Notes under the pieces: generated by a model
Databases searched by the model: none
Told to the model about the DNA's origin: nothing
The model's input: the letters and a program-made list of their open reading frames with translations, nothing else
In this document: in pieces, positions 42,577 through 50,748 of the stretch
Position numbering within the stretch: the stretch's first letter is position 1
Layout: each line of letters begins with the position of its first letter
Program-made: the position numbers and the translations under genes
Source: JACVRN01 sp036389255
GTDB lineage: Bacteria > Acidobacteriota > Blastocatellia > Pyrinomonadales > Pyrinomonadaceae
Assembly: GCA_036389255.1 (NCBI GenBank)
Contig: DASVQI010000038.1
Coordinates: forward strand, 274,742 to 338,741
Length of the DNA stretch: 64,000 nucleotides
Direction of reading: 5' to 3'

Positions 42577-42870
42577 TTAGGCTGCTGTGGCCGCCGGCGC
42601 TGTTTCCGTGGCGGCCATCTCCGGGTAGACGCTGATGAACTTTCCTCCGCGTCCCTTATCCTCGAACTTTACGACTCCGTCAATCAAGGCAAAGAGCGTA
42701 TCGTCCTTGCCGCGACCGACGTTCTTGCCGGGTTTCCACTTGGTGCCGCGCTGGCGCGCAAGGATGTTGCCGCCAAGCACGCGCTCGCCACCGAATTTCT
42801 TGAGTCCTAATCTCTGCGCATTAGAATCGCGCCCGTTACGGGACGACCCCACGCCTTTCTTGTGTGCCAT
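42577..42870 (-). CDS. rpmA: Ribosomal protein bL27
   Basis: A 97-residue L27 with the canonical N-terminus AHKKGVGSSRNGRDSNAQRLG, which reaches the peptidyl-transferase centre, and no Firmicute-type cleavable extension. An Ala/Thr-rich tail of about 12 residues (ATETAPAATAA) exceeds the usual end. It lies 15 nt after rplU. Confidence 0.96.
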   Translation of the reverse strand: MAHKKGVGSSRNGRDSNAQRLGLKKFGGERVLGGNILARQRGTKWKPGKNVGRGKDDTLFALIDGVVKFEDKGRGGKFISVYPEMAATETAPAATAA

Positions 42871-42885
42871 TTCAAAACTCCTGCT

Positions 42886-43191
42886 TTATCCGATTGAATC
42901 TATCTTCAGCGTCGTGTAGTCCTGACGGTGCCCGCGTGTCCGCTTGTACTGCTTGCGGCGCTTCTTTTTGAAGACGATAATCTTCGTGTCGCGTCCGTGG
43001 TCTACGACCGTGGCAGCCACGCGTGCGCCGTCAACCGTAGGCGTCCCGACCTTAGATTCGTCGCCGCCCAAGAGCATAACGTCCAACTCAACGGTTGAGC
43101 CCACCTCTTTGTCCATGAGTGGAACTCGCACCTGCTGGCCCTCTTCTACGCGGAACTGTTTACCGCCGCTTTTGATAATTGCGTAAGCCAT
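42886..43191 (-). CDS. rplU: Ribosomal protein bL21
   Basis: A 101-residue L21 of normal length: MAYAIIKSGGKQFRVEEGQ, then IIVFKKKRRKQYKRTRGHRQ near the C-terminus. It is the first gene of the rplU-rpmA-obgE group and follows accC. Confidence 0.96.
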   Translation of the reverse strand: MAYAIIKSGGKQFRVEEGQQVRVPLMDKEVGSTVELDVMLLGGDESKVGTPTVDGARVAATVVDHGRDTKIIVFKKKRRKQYKRTRGHRQDYTTLKIDSIG

Positions 43192-43269
43192 AATTTACTC
43201 CCTACTCTCAAGGCGAGCGCCCGCTCACCACGAAAAAGTCTTTTATTATAAGGGCGATAGCCCGAATCG

Positions 43270-44667
43270 TCAACGCGCCGGAGAGGCTGCTTCCACGCGC
43301 CCCTTGACGCCGTTATTGGAGAGGAAATCCTCCATGAATTTCGTAGAGAAATCGCCCGCGCGGAAATTCGCGTCTTCCATAATCTTCCGGTGAAGCGGAA
43401 TCGTTGTCTTGATTCCTTCCACCACCATGCCGTCAAGAGCGCGACGCATGCGCGCAATCGCAAGCTCCCTTGTAGGCGCATGCACAATCACTTTGGCTAT
43501 CATCGAATCGTAAAAGGGCGGCACGAAATAGCCGGGATAAGCTGCCGTGTCTACGCGCACGCCGGGGCCTCCGGGCAGGTTGAAGGCCGTAATCAATCCC
43601 GGCGAAGGCGCGAATGTCTCAGGATTCTCTGCGTTGACGCGGCATTCAATCGAGTGCCCCCTGATGATTACGTCCGACTGCGTGTAGCCGAGGCGCTCAC
43701 CTTCTGCGATTCGTATCTGGTTACGCACTATGTCGGCCAGAGTGACCATCTCCGTGACGGGATGCTCTACCTGTATGCGCGTGTTCATCTCCATGAAGTA
43801 GTAGCGCTTGTCTTCGTCAAGCAGGAACTCCATGGTGCCCGCGCTCGCGTAGCCTATCTCCTTGCAGGCACGCACGGCGGCAGCGCCCATCTCTTCACGC
43901 AGTTCAGGCGAAAGCGCGGGGCTGGGCGCTTCTTCCAGCAGCTTCTGATGCCTTCGCTGGATGGTGCATTCGCGCTCGCCCAGATGTATGCAGTCGCCGT
44001 ATTCGTCCGCCAGCACCTGAATCTCTATGTGGCGCGGCCGCTCTATGTAGCGCTCAATGTAAACGTCGCCGTTCTTGAAGGCTGCGGCCGCTTCGTTCGA
44101 AGCCGTCTCAAGCGCGGGGCCAAGCTCCTCTTCCAAGCGTACTATGCGCATGCCCCGGCCGCCGCCTCCGGCAGATGCTTTCACAATCACGGGGAAGCCA
44201 ATCTCGCGCGCCAGCCTCATGGCCTCTTCTTCCGTCTCAAGCGGCTCGGGACTTCCGGGCAGTATGGGCAGCCCTGCCTTCTGCATGGCGCGGCGAGCTT
44301 CCACCTTGTCGCCCATCATGCGAATCACTTCGGGGCGCGGGCCTATGAACTTGATGTTGCAAGCCTCGCAGATTTCCGCGAAGTAGGAGGACTCGGCCAG
44401 AAAGCCGTAGCCGGGATGAATCGCGTCAACGTTGGCTATCTCTGCGGCCGCGATGATGTTCGGGATGTTAAGGTAGCTCTGCGCGGAAGGAGCCGAGCCG
44501 ACGCAGAAGGACTCATCAGCAAAGCGAACATGCAGGGAGTCGCGGTCTGCCTCCGAATGTATGGCGACCGTCTGAATTCCCATCTCCTTGCACGTCCAGA
44601 TGATACGGCACGCGATTTCGCCGCGATTGGCGATAAGAATTTTTCTGAATTTACGCGTGCCAGTCAT
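43270..44667 (-). CDS. accC: Acetyl-CoA carboxylase, biotin carboxylase subunit
   Basis: About 465 residues from the ATG near 44667 (a non-ATG start lies five codons upstream). The ATP-grasp enzyme shows KILIANRGEIACRI, the Gly-rich loop KASAGGGGRGMR, HIEIQVLADEYGDCIHLGERECTIQRRHQK, and FLLDEDKRYYFMEMNTRIQVEHPVTE. It carboxylates biotin on BCCP for malonyl-CoA synthesis. It lies downstream of accB with a short repeat in the spacer. The C-terminus has a short Ala/Arg extension. Confidence 0.95.
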   Translation of the reverse strand: MTGTRKFRKILIANRGEIACRIIWTCKEMGIQTVAIHSEADRDSLHVRFADESFCVGSAPSAQSYLNIPNIIAAAEIANVDAIHPGYGFLAESSYFAEICEACNIKFIGPRPEVIRMMGDKVEARRAMQKAGLPILPGSPEPLETEEEAMRLAREIGFPVIVKASAGGGGRGMRIVRLEEELGPALETASNEAAAAFKNGDVYIERYIERPRHIEIQVLADEYGDCIHLGERECTIQRRHQKLLEEAPSPALSPELREEMGAAAVRACKEIGYASAGTMEFLLDEDKRYYFMEMNTRIQVEHPVTEMVTLADIVRNQIRIAEGERLGYTQSDVIIRGHSIECRVNAENPETFAPSPGLITAFNLPGGPGVRVDTAAYPGYFVPPFYDSMIAKVIVHAPTRELAIARMRRALDGMVVEGIKTTIPLHRKIMEDANFRAGDFSTKFMEDFLSNNGVKGRVEAASPAR

Positions 44668-44668
44668 A

Positions 44669-44737
44669 ATGGTAAATCGCAAGCAACGGCGCGAAGTGAA
44701 CTCCTTCTATTCACCATTTACCGCTTTAGCATTCACT
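44669..44737. repeat. Heptad array between accB and accC (GGTAAAT type)
   Basis: On the minus strand the arm after accB reads GTGAATG CTAAAGC GGTAAAT GGTGAAT. The short opposite arm near accC contains the complementary ATGGTAAAT and GTGAAC on the plus strand. The pattern begins 4 nt after the accB stop. Confidence 0.55.
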
Positions 44738-44741
44738 GCTC

Positions 44742-45431
44742 TTATTGCTTTATTCCGAAGAGCGGCTGGCCGTACTCCACCGGCTGGCCGTTCTCCACGT
44801 AAATCTTTACTACCTCGCCGGTTATTTCGGCCTGAATCTCGTTCATCAGCTTCATGGCTTCGATGATGCAGACGATGGTATCGGGCTCTACGTGGCTGCC
44901 TATGCGGACGAAGGGCTCTGCCGTGGGCGAAGGCGAGCGGTAGAAGGTGCCGACAATCGGAGAAGGGATAATGTGCAAGCCTTCGTCTGCGGAGGCAGAG
45001 GCTTCGGCCTCAGCGCCCGGATGCTTCGGCTGAGAGTGCGACGGCGCGCCCTGAGCCGAAGAAGCGCTCGCGGCCTTCGCAGCTTCCGTAGCGGAAGACG
45101 CGGGCGCGCTCGCTTGCGGCTGGGCCGCGGGTGCGCTCTGAGACGAGATAACCTGCGGGGTCAGCTCGCGCCGCAGACGCACGCGAAAGCCCTCACGCTC
45201 AAGCTCGAAATCCGTAAAGCCGTGCTCGGCTATGAGTTGCACGAGGTCGCGCAGCTCGTCCATGTTTAGCGAAGGGTCTGGGCGACGCAACTGCCCTGAC
45301 TGCTGCTGCTGTTGCGGCTGTCCATGACGGCGTCGTCTTCCGCCACGCTCACCGCGTCCCTGTCGCTCCTGCTTTGAATCCTGCGACTGTTCGTCGGGTG
45401 AGGGCTGCTGCATGGTTGCTTGTTCGCTCAT
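44742..45431 (-). CDS. accB: Acetyl-CoA carboxylase, biotin carboxyl carrier protein
   Basis: A 229-residue BCCP, longer than the roughly 155-residue E. coli form. Residues 1-55 are Gln/Arg/Gly-rich (GQPQQQQQSGQ). A DELRDLVQLIAEHGFTDFELEREG helix pair follows, then an Ala/Ser/Pro linker. The C-terminal biotinyl domain has SPIVGTFYRSPSP and the target Lys in EAMKLMNEI. It forms the malonyl-CoA-producing complex with AccC. The basic, Gln-rich head is unusual. Confidence 0.94.
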   Translation of the reverse strand: MSEQATMQQPSPDEQSQDSKQERQGRGERGGRRRRHGQPQQQQQSGQLRRPDPSLNMDELRDLVQLIAEHGFTDFELEREGFRVRLRRELTPQVISSQSAPAAQPQASAPASSATEAAKAASASSAQGAPSHSQPKHPGAEAEASASADEGLHIIPSPIVGTFYRSPSPTAEPFVRIGSHVEPDTIVCIIEAMKLMNEIQAEITGEVVKIYVENGQPVEYGQPLFGIKQ

Positions 45432-45525
45432 TCTCTACAGACTCCTCTGCTCAGGCTCTCTCTAAAGCAAAGTCTCAACTAGCTTGCGTGCCGGGCTTGC
45501 GACCTTGAAAATCAAGCAAAGGAAA

Positions 45526-45575
45526 GAGCCCCAATCGAGTTCAGGTACGTAAGACCGACTTTTCCATTGGGGCTC
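45526..45575 (-). terminator. Hairpin downstream of the ribosomal operon
   Basis: A perfect 10-bp stem (GAGCCCCAAT / ATTGGGGCTC) with a 30-nt loop, followed on the minus strand by pyrimidine-rich CTTTCCTTTG. It is a likely terminator between rplQ and accB. Confidence 0.6.
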
Positions 45576-45632
45576 AGGTCAACCGTTTCGCCCCTGAGGG
45601 GACTACTCTTTATCTACGGCTCTTCAGCGCGT

Positions 45633-45655
45633 GGCCCGTTAAAGTAGAACGGGCC
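45633..45655 (-). terminator. Short hairpin just after rplQ
   Basis: GGCCCGTT and AACGGGCC form a perfect 8-bp stem with a 7-nt loop, starting about 15 nt past the rplQ stop. There is no T-run, so it may stabilise the mRNA end or assist the hairpin further on. Confidence 0.5.
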
Positions 45656-45669
45656 GGAGCGCTATCCGG

Positions 45670-46398
45670 CTACTCCGTCTCTTTCTCTTCAGCCGTGGAC
45701 TCCGTCTTCTTGGAGCGGCGTCCGCCCTTGGGCTGATTCGCTTCCGTCTTATCATCGTCGGGCGCAGCAGCCTTTGTCCCGCGCTTATCAGTGGTCTCTT
45801 CCTTTTCGAAAGTGCGGTCTGCCTTGCGGCCACCGCGACGACCACCCTCTGCGGCCTTGGACTCGGAAGCCTTAGCGGTCTTCTTCTTGCTGGCGGAGCG
45901 CTTGTTCGCGGACTCAATCGCCTCGCGCTCGCGCGGGTTATCAACCAGCTCTATAATCGCCAGCTCCGCGTTATCGCCGTCACGACGGCCCAGCTTGATG
46001 ATGCGAGTGTAGCCGCCCGGACGATCCTTGTAACGCTCGCCCAACTCGTCGAAGAGCCTCTTCAGAGCAACGACGCCAGCCGTGCGAGGCGCGCGGCCCT
46101 GCGTGGAGCGGCGGCCCGTGGAAGCGGCCTGCTGGCGATTGCCCGCGTGAAAGAAGCCAGCCGCCTGACGACGAAGATGCACGGCCTGCTGGGCCGTGTT
46201 GTCGCCTTCCAGAAGCTGTGCCTTGCGCGACAAGGTGATGGCTCGCTCAACGAACGGGCGCAACTCCTTTGCCTTCGGCAGAGTCGTCACGATGCGCTCT
46301 TCATGAGCGGTTATCAGAGAGGTAGCAAGGTTGCGCAGCATGGACATGCGGTGCGCCGTCGTGCGTCCCAGTTTTCTATGTGCCTTGAGATGTCTCAT
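45670..46398 (-). CDS. rplQ: Ribosomal protein bL17 with long charged tail
   Basis: A 242-residue L17, about twice the usual length. The core (MRHLKAHRKLGRTTAHRMSM, LPKAKELRPFVERAITL, RPGGYTRIIKLGRRDGDNAELAIIELV) is intact. An insertion of about 30 residues lies after QLLEGDN, a feature I associate with acidobacterial-type L17. A Lys/Glu-rich disordered tail of about 75 residues follows EREAIE. It is the last gene of the alpha operon. Confidence 0.95.
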   Translation of the reverse strand: MRHLKAHRKLGRTTAHRMSMLRNLATSLITAHEERIVTTLPKAKELRPFVERAITLSRKAQLLEGDNTAQQAVHLRRQAAGFFHAGNRQQAASTGRRSTQGRAPRTAGVVALKRLFDELGERYKDRPGGYTRIIKLGRRDGDNAELAIIELVDNPREREAIESANKRSASKKKTAKASESKAAEGGRRGGRKADRTFEKEETTDKRGTKAAAPDDDKTEANQPKGGRRSKKTESTAEEKETE

Positions 46399-46404
46399 AA
46401 CTTT

Positions 46405-46483
46405 AGGTATCAGGTGCCGGATGTCGGGTGCTGGTAAGTGCCGATTCTTAAACCGGCACCTGACACCCGAAACCCATCACCGG
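46405..46483. repeat. Inverted heptad array between rpoA and rplQ
   Basis: Left AGGTATC AGGTGCC GGATGTC GGGTGCT; right CCGGCACC TGACACC CGAAACC CATCACC. It starts 3 nt after the rpoA stop. Confidence 0.82.
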
Positions 46484-46486
46484 TTC

Positions 46487-47542
46487 TTAGTCTTCTTCGT
46501 CTATGTCCGCGTAGTCGCTTGTGTCGCCGTCGCGTCCGCCCGTGCCCGGAATCGGATTACCCTGCTCGTCGAACTCCATGCCGAAATCGAGTCCCATGCC
46601 GTTCAGGATTTCCTTGATTTCATTCAGAGACTTCTTGCCGAAGTTCTTCGTGGCAAGCATCTCGCGCTCGGAGCGCTGCACGAGGTCGCGTATGGAGCGG
46701 ATGTCGGCGTTCTTCAGACAGTTGTAGGAGCGAACGGAAAGCTCAAGCTCGTCCACGCTCTTATCGAGGACATCGTTACGCGGGAGCGGCGGTCGCTCCA
46801 GATTGGCGTAAGCGAAATCGTCCGTGTCCTCCTCGAAGTTGATGAAGATGGACATGTGATCCTTGATGAGCTTGGCGGCCAAGCCAATCGCGTCGTCCGG
46901 CTTCACGCTTCCGTCCGTCCAGACTTCGATTGAGAGCTTGTCGAACTCCGTGTTCTGCCCTAGACGCGCGGCCTCGACCGTGTAGTTCACCTTCTTGACC
47001 GGCGTGTGGACAGAATCAATGGGGATGTAGCCGAGGCTCAAATCCTCATCGAAGTTGCGGTCGGCCGAGACGTAACCGCGACCGCGCTTCAGGCGCATCT
47101 CTATGTGAAGAGAGCCGCCCTCGGAAACGGTTGCGATGTGGACGTTCGGGTCTAAGACCTCAACGTCCGCGTCCGTCTCTATGTCGGCCGAAGTGACTTC
47201 GCCCGCGCCGTCCTTGTGCACGTAGAGCGTCTTGAATTCGCCGCCGTGCAGCTTGAAGGGCACCTGCTTCAAATTCAGGATAACGTCGGTCGCGTCTTCC
47301 ACGACTCCCGCAATCGAAGAGAACTCGTGCTCTACGCCCTCAATCTTGACGGCGGTAATGGCCGCGCCCTCGATTGACGAGAGAAGAGCGCGCCTGAGCG
47401 AGTTTCCTATGGTCGTGCCGAAGCCGCGCTCGAAGGGTTGCGCCGAAAAGCGACCGTATCGCTCCGTCAACGTCTCGGTGTCGGCCGCGAGGCGACGCGG
47501 CATCTGAAAGCCTGTCCAGAGATTAGTTTGATCTATAGCCAT
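46487..47542 (-). CDS. rpoA: RNA polymerase subunit alpha
   Basis: A 351-residue alpha subunit. The N-terminal assembly domain has PFERGFGTTIGNSLRRALLSS; the C-terminal domain has the DNA- and activator-binding helices (LDKSVDELELSVRSYNCLKNADI, KNFGKKSLNEIKEIL). A short acidic tail ends the protein. Dimerisation nucleates the core enzyme. It lies in its usual place between rpsD and rplQ. Confidence 0.97.
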   Translation of the reverse strand: MAIDQTNLWTGFQMPRRLAADTETLTERYGRFSAQPFERGFGTTIGNSLRRALLSSIEGAAITAVKIEGVEHEFSSIAGVVEDATDVILNLKQVPFKLHGGEFKTLYVHKDGAGEVTSADIETDADVEVLDPNVHIATVSEGGSLHIEMRLKRGRGYVSADRNFDEDLSLGYIPIDSVHTPVKKVNYTVEAARLGQNTEFDKLSIEVWTDGSVKPDDAIGLAAKLIKDHMSIFINFEEDTDDFAYANLERPPLPRNDVLDKSVDELELSVRSYNCLKNADIRSIRDLVQRSEREMLATKNFGKKSLNEIKEILNGMGLDFGMEFDEQGNPIPGTGGRDGDTSDYADIDEED

Positions 47543-47551
47543 AATTTTTGA

Positions 47552-47634
47552 GTCTAACAGTCTATAGTCTGGAGCCTGAGAGCTGGGAGCGAGAAGCGAT
47601 TAACGCTCGTACTCCAGACCCTCAGTCTCCAGAC
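47552..47634. repeat. Inverted heptad array between rpsD and rpoA
   Basis: Left AGTCTATAGTCTGGAGCCTG and onward; right CTCCAGA CCCTCAG TCTCCAG AC. The period is 7 over most of both arms. It starts 8 nt after the rpsD stop. Confidence 0.75.
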
Positions 47635-47642
47635 TTTGATGA

Positions 47643-48284
47643 TTACTTGCTATAAAGCTCTACGATCAACTGCTCGTTGATAGAGCGGTCAATGTCGGCG
47701 CGAGTCGGCAAAGTCTCGACGCGCACACTCATGTCCGCCCCGTCAGCCGGAGCAATCCAGGATGGGCGACCACGACCGGCAGCCGTCTGCCAAGCACCCT
47801 CTATGTGAGGGTTCGTGCGGCTAGCGCCCTTGACGCTGATGACATCGCCCTGCTTAATCTGAAACGAGGGGATGTCAACCTTACGCCCGTTGACTTCTAT
47901 GTGTCCGTGATTGACTAGCTGGCGCGCCTGCCTGCGAGAGGTTGAGAAACCTGCGCGATAGACAGCGTTGTCCAGACGGCGTTCGAGCAGGAACAGCAGG
48001 TTCTCGCCCGTGATGCCTTTCTGTCTTGCGGCGCGCTCGAAGTAGTTGCGGAACTGTCCTTCGAGGATAAAGTAGATGCGCTTGACCTTCTGCTTTTCGC
48101 GCAACTGCTGACCGTAGCCTACCAGTGCCTTGCCGCGACGCATGTTGTTGCCGTGCTGTCCCGGCGGCTGCGTCCCGCGCTTTTCAATCGGGCACGAAGG
48201 CTTGTAGCAACGATCACCCTTGAGAAATAATTTTGCACCCTCGCGGCGGCACAAACGGCACACCGCTTCTCTATACCTAGCCAC
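47643..48284 (-). CDS. rpsD: Ribosomal protein uS4 (zinc-binding form)
   Basis: A 213-residue S4 with an N-terminal zinc ribbon (Cys9, Cys12, Cys26, Cys31), i.e. the C+ form. The S4 RNA-binding domain follows (RLDNAVYRAGFSTSRRQARQLVNHGHI). A 16S primary assembly protein and possible autoregulator of the alpha operon. Confidence 0.96.
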   Translation of the reverse strand: MARYREAVCRLCRREGAKLFLKGDRCYKPSCPIEKRGTQPPGQHGNNMRRGKALVGYGQQLREKQKVKRIYFILEGQFRNYFERAARQKGITGENLLFLLERRLDNAVYRAGFSTSRRQARQLVNHGHIEVNGRKVDIPSFQIKQGDVISVKGASRTNPHIEGAWQTAAGRGRPSWIAPADGADMSVRVETLPTRADIDRSINEQLIVELYSK

Positions 48285-48393
48285 TTCTTTTTTCTGCCTC
48301 CAGTCTAACTTTCTAGACGGAAAAGTTTACAGGCGAGGAGCCGCGCGGGCAGCCCGCCCTTCATCCTTTAGGTTAATAAAAGCAATCCGCGCC

Positions 48394-48452
48394 CAGCAAT
48401 CAGCTTAAGATTTATCAAAGCTGAAGGCTGACGGCCGAGTGCTGAAAGCTGC
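48394..48452. repeat. Inverted repeat between rpsK and rpsD (CAGCAAT type)
   Basis: CAGCAATCAGCTT faces AAGCTGAAGGCTGACGGCCG and GTGCTGAAAGCTG. It reaches within 2 nt of the rpsK stop. Periodicity of about 7 is visible in the right arm. The rest of this 169-bp spacer shows nothing else. Confidence 0.65.
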
Positions 48453-48453
48453 T

Positions 48454-48852
48454 CTAAACTCTGCGACGCTTTGGCGGGCGGCAGCCGTTGTGCGGGATGG
48501 GCGTCGTGTCGCGTATGACCGTGACGCGAATCCCCGCGCTGTTGATGGCCCGGATTGCGGATTCACGCCCGCCGCCCGGCCCCTTAACGCGCACTTCACA
48601 CTGCTGCATGCCAGCCTCTTTAGCCTTTTGCGCGGCTTCGTAAGCGGCCTGCTGCGCGGCGAACGGCGTCCCCTTACGGGAGCCGCGAAAGCCACGCGCG
48701 CCGGAACTGCTCTGCGCAATCAGATTTCCTTCGAGATCGGTAATCGAAATCATCGTGTTATTGAACGACGCGGCGATATGCACGATCCCGTTGGGGATGT
48801 TCTTCTTCTCTTTCTTACGAAAGACCTTCTTTTTTCCGCCTGCTTTTGCCAT
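48454..48852 (-). CDS. rpsK: Ribosomal protein uS11
   Basis: A 132-residue S11 from ATG 48852 with AAGGATTT upstream; the frame extends 23 codons further but that part is encoded by spacer repeat. Core motifs are IVHIAASFNNTMISITD, SSGARGFRGSRKGTPFAAQ and the C-terminal PIPHNGCRPPKRRRV. Confidence 0.96.
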   Translation of the reverse strand: MAKAGGKKKVFRKKEKKNIPNGIVHIAASFNNTMISITDLEGNLIAQSSSGARGFRGSRKGTPFAAQQAAYEAAQKAKEAGMQQCEVRVKGPGGGRESAIRAINSAGIRVTVIRDTTPIPHNGCRPPKRRRV

Positions 48853-48862
48853 AAATCCTTTT

Positions 48863-48936
48863 GGGTGTCGGGTGTCGGGTTTCAGGTTCCAGAGGGATGT
48901 CTTAACCGACACCCGACACACCTGATACCCAACCCC
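48863..48936. repeat. Inverted heptad array between rpsM and rpsK
   Basis: Left GGGTGTC GGGTGTC GGGTTTC AGG, an exact tandem pair of 7-mers; right CCGACAC CCGACAC ACCTGAT ACCCAAC. It starts 6 nt after the rpsM stop. Confidence 0.85.
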
Positions 48937-48942
48937 TATTGG

Positions 48943-49326
48943 TTACTTCTTGCCCGGAGCCTTCTTCTTGGCTACGGTTGCGCGACGCGGGCCTTTGCGG
49001 GTGCGCGCGTTGGTGTGCGTGCGCTGGCCGCGCACGGGGAGTCCGCGACGATGTCGTAGGCCGCGATAGCAGCCTATGTCCATCAGACGCTTAATGTCCA
49101 TCTGCACGCGCTTGCGCAGGTCGCCTTCAATCTCGCCCTGCGAATCCAGAATAGAACGTATGCGCCCAAGCTCATCTTCGCTCAGGTCGCGCACGCGCGC
49201 GTCGGGGCTGACCTGCGCTTCCTTCAGGATGGAGGTCGCGCGAGAGCGCCCGATGCCGTAAATGTATGTCAGACCAATCTCCGCGCGCTTATGAGGCGGA
49301 AGATCAACACCAGCTACACGAGCCAT
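48943..49326 (-). CDS. rpsM: Ribosomal protein uS13
   Basis: A 127-residue S13: MARVAGVDLPPHKRAEIGLTYIYGIGRSRA, then the C-terminal HRRGLPVRGQRTHTNARTRKG tail that contacts tRNA. TTGGAG precedes the ATG. It is followed by rpsK, rpsD, rpoA and rplQ in the standard order. Confidence 0.96.
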   Translation of the reverse strand: MARVAGVDLPPHKRAEIGLTYIYGIGRSRATSILKEAQVSPDARVRDLSEDELGRIRSILDSQGEIEGDLRKRVQMDIKRLMDIGCYRGLRHRRGLPVRGQRTHTNARTRKGPRRATVAKKKAPGKK

Positions 49327-49341
49327 TTATTTCTCCAATTA

Positions 49342-49412
49342 AGCTATCAGCCGCCAGCTTTCAGCTACCGGCGAGAGCCCTGCTCCGGGCTGACTGCCGA
49401 TAACCGATAGCT
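49342..49412. repeat. Inverted heptad array between rpmJ and rpsM (CAGCTAT type)
   Basis: Left AGCTATC AGCCGCC AGCTTTC AGCTACC GG; right CCGGGCT GACTGCC GATAACC GATAGCT. Period 7 in both arms. Confidence 0.82.
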
Positions 49413-49422
49413 GAATGCTTTA

Positions 49423-49536
49423 TTATCCTTGACGTTGCTTGTGCTTCGGATTGGTGCAGATTACCCTGACCACGCCTTTGCGGTGGATAATCTTGCAGTT
49501 ATCGCACATCTTTTTAACTGACGCCCGTACCTTCAT
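49423..49536 (-). CDS. rpmJ: Ribosomal protein bL36 (zinc form)
   Basis: A 37-codon gene read directly from the sequence: MKVRASVKKMCDNCKIIHRK and onward to KHKQRQG. Cys11, Cys14, Cys27 and His32 form the zinc site. It lies between infA and rpsM, its normal position. It is the shortest certain gene in the window. Confidence 0.96.
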   Translation of the reverse strand: MKVRASVKKMCDNCKIIHRKGVVRVICTNPKHKQRQG

Positions 49537-49585
49537 TTTGCTGCCCTCGCAAGTCCTGTGCTCTTCTGAGAAAGCCCCTGACGTT

Positions 49586-49807
49586 CTACTTGTAGCGGTA
49601 GGTAATCCGACCGCGATTCAAATCGTAGGGCGAAAGCTCTACGAGCACTCGGTCGCCCGGAAGAATGCGTATAAAGTGCTTGCGCATCTTGCCGGAGATG
49701 TGTGCCAGCACCTGATGCTTGCTCTCCTCCAGCTCGACGCGGAACATAGCGTTCGGCAGGGTCTCTAAGACCGTCGCCATGACTTCAATGGCCTCTTCCT
49801 TAGCCAT
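49586..49807 (-). CDS. infA: Translation initiation factor IF-1
   Basis: A 73-residue S1-domain protein: MAKEEAIEVMATVLETLPNAMFRVELE, GKMRKHFIRILPGDRVLVELSPYDLNRGRITYRYK. It occupies the 30S A site during initiation. It lies between map and rpmJ as in many phyla. Confidence 0.97.
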   Translation of the reverse strand: MAKEEAIEVMATVLETLPNAMFRVELEESKHQVLAHISGKMRKHFIRILPGDRVLVELSPYDLNRGRITYRYK

Positions 49808-49822
49808 AGTCTCTCAGTAAAC

Positions 49823-49839
49823 GATTTGCCTGTACCGGC
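49823..49839 (-). promoter_or_regulatory. Short hairpin upstream of infA
   Basis: TTTGCC...GGCAAA (6-bp stem, small loop) lies about 15 nt before the infA start on the minus strand. It may influence infA translation. A minor structure with low weight. Confidence 0.3.
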
Positions 49840-49896
49840 AAACCGCAAATATTACCATAGCCACCTAAAATTACCAAGCCAAACGGGGCGTGGACT

Positions 49897-50682
49897 TTAT
49901 GCCCCGGCTATTTTCGCCGTTTCCGGCTCTTTTTGGGCTACGCGGGTAAAGACCTGCGGCCCTTCTTCCGTAATCGCAATGGTGTGCTCTACGTGCGCGC
50001 TGGGCAGGCCGTCCACGGTCACGACCGTCCAGCCGTCCGAAAGCACTCTGGTCAGATGCGTCCCCATGTTGACCATAGGCTCTATGGCGAAAACGTAGCC
50101 GTTCTTGATTTTAGCGCCCTTGCCGGGGATGCCGTAGTTGGGAATCTGCGGGTCTTCGTGCATGCGCCGCCCTATCCCGTGGCCCACGTAGTCGCGCACA
50201 ATCGAGTAGCCGTGGGCTTCGGCGTGGCTCTGAACGGCGTAGCCTATGTCGCCCAGATGGTTGCCGTGATAGCACTGCTGTATAGCTCGCTCAAGGCATT
50301 CCTCGGTGACGCGTATGAGCTGCAAAAGCTCGTCGGACACATTTCCAATAGGCACGGTCGTAGCCGTGTCGCCTACGAAGCCTTCCAGAGTCGCGCCGAC
50401 ATCTATGGAGAAGATGTCGCCGTCTTTTAATTTATAGTCCGAGGGGAAGCCGTGTACGACCTGCTCGTTCACGGAGGCGCAGATTGAGAAGGGATAGCCG
50501 TGATAACCCTTGAAGGTAGGCAGAGCGCCCGCGTCACGAATCATGCGCTCCGCCGCCCGGTCAACTTCAAGCGTGGTCATGCCCGGCTCCGCCATGCGGC
50601 GCAGTTCCTGAAGCACGCCCCCGACGAGTTGTCCCGCCGCGCGCATCTTCTCCAGCTCTTTTCTGGACTTCCCTATAATCAT
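49897..50682 (-). CDS. map: Methionine aminopeptidase, type I
   Basis: A 261-residue M24 peptidase. Metal ligands lie in FSIDVGATLEGFVGDTA (two Asp), in the GHGIGRRMHEDPQIPN segment (His), and in FAIEPMV and VEHTIAITEEG (Glu). SVNEQVVHGFPSD carries the substrate His. It removes initiator methionine. It follows adk after a heptad array. Confidence 0.96.
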   Translation of the reverse strand: MIIGKSRKELEKMRAAGQLVGGVLQELRRMAEPGMTTLEVDRAAERMIRDAGALPTFKGYHGYPFSICASVNEQVVHGFPSDYKLKDGDIFSIDVGATLEGFVGDTATTVPIGNVSDELLQLIRVTEECLERAIQQCYHGNHLGDIGYAVQSHAEAHGYSIVRDYVGHGIGRRMHEDPQIPNYGIPGKGAKIKNGYVFAIEPMVNMGTHLTRVLSDGWTVVTVDGLPSAHVEHTIAITEEGPQVFTRVAQKEPETAKIAGA

Positions 50683-50690
50683 AAAGCCCT

Positions 50691-50748
50691 GTGGGTTACG
50701 AATGATACGTGAAGAAAAGCTTTAGCCTCATCACTTATCACCCTTCAC
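50691..50748. repeat. Heptad array spanning the adk stop codon
   Basis: Right arm CTCATCA CTTATCA CCCTTCA C (50727-50748); left arm GTGGGTTACGAATGATACGT then GAAG (50691-50714). On the minus strand it encodes the end of adk: GTG AAG GGT GAT AAG TGA. Confidence 0.7.

Noticed and set aside
43390..44802. A 470-codon open frame on the plus strand opposite accC and accB
   Set aside because: It is fully antisense to the unmistakable accC and start of accB, has no recognisable domain, and its length follows from the GC-rich codon usage of the true gene.
48863..49412. Possible CRISPR array from repeated short words near rpsM
   Set aside because: Units are 7 nt, degenerate, without spacers, and arranged as inverted pairs; no cas genes are present.
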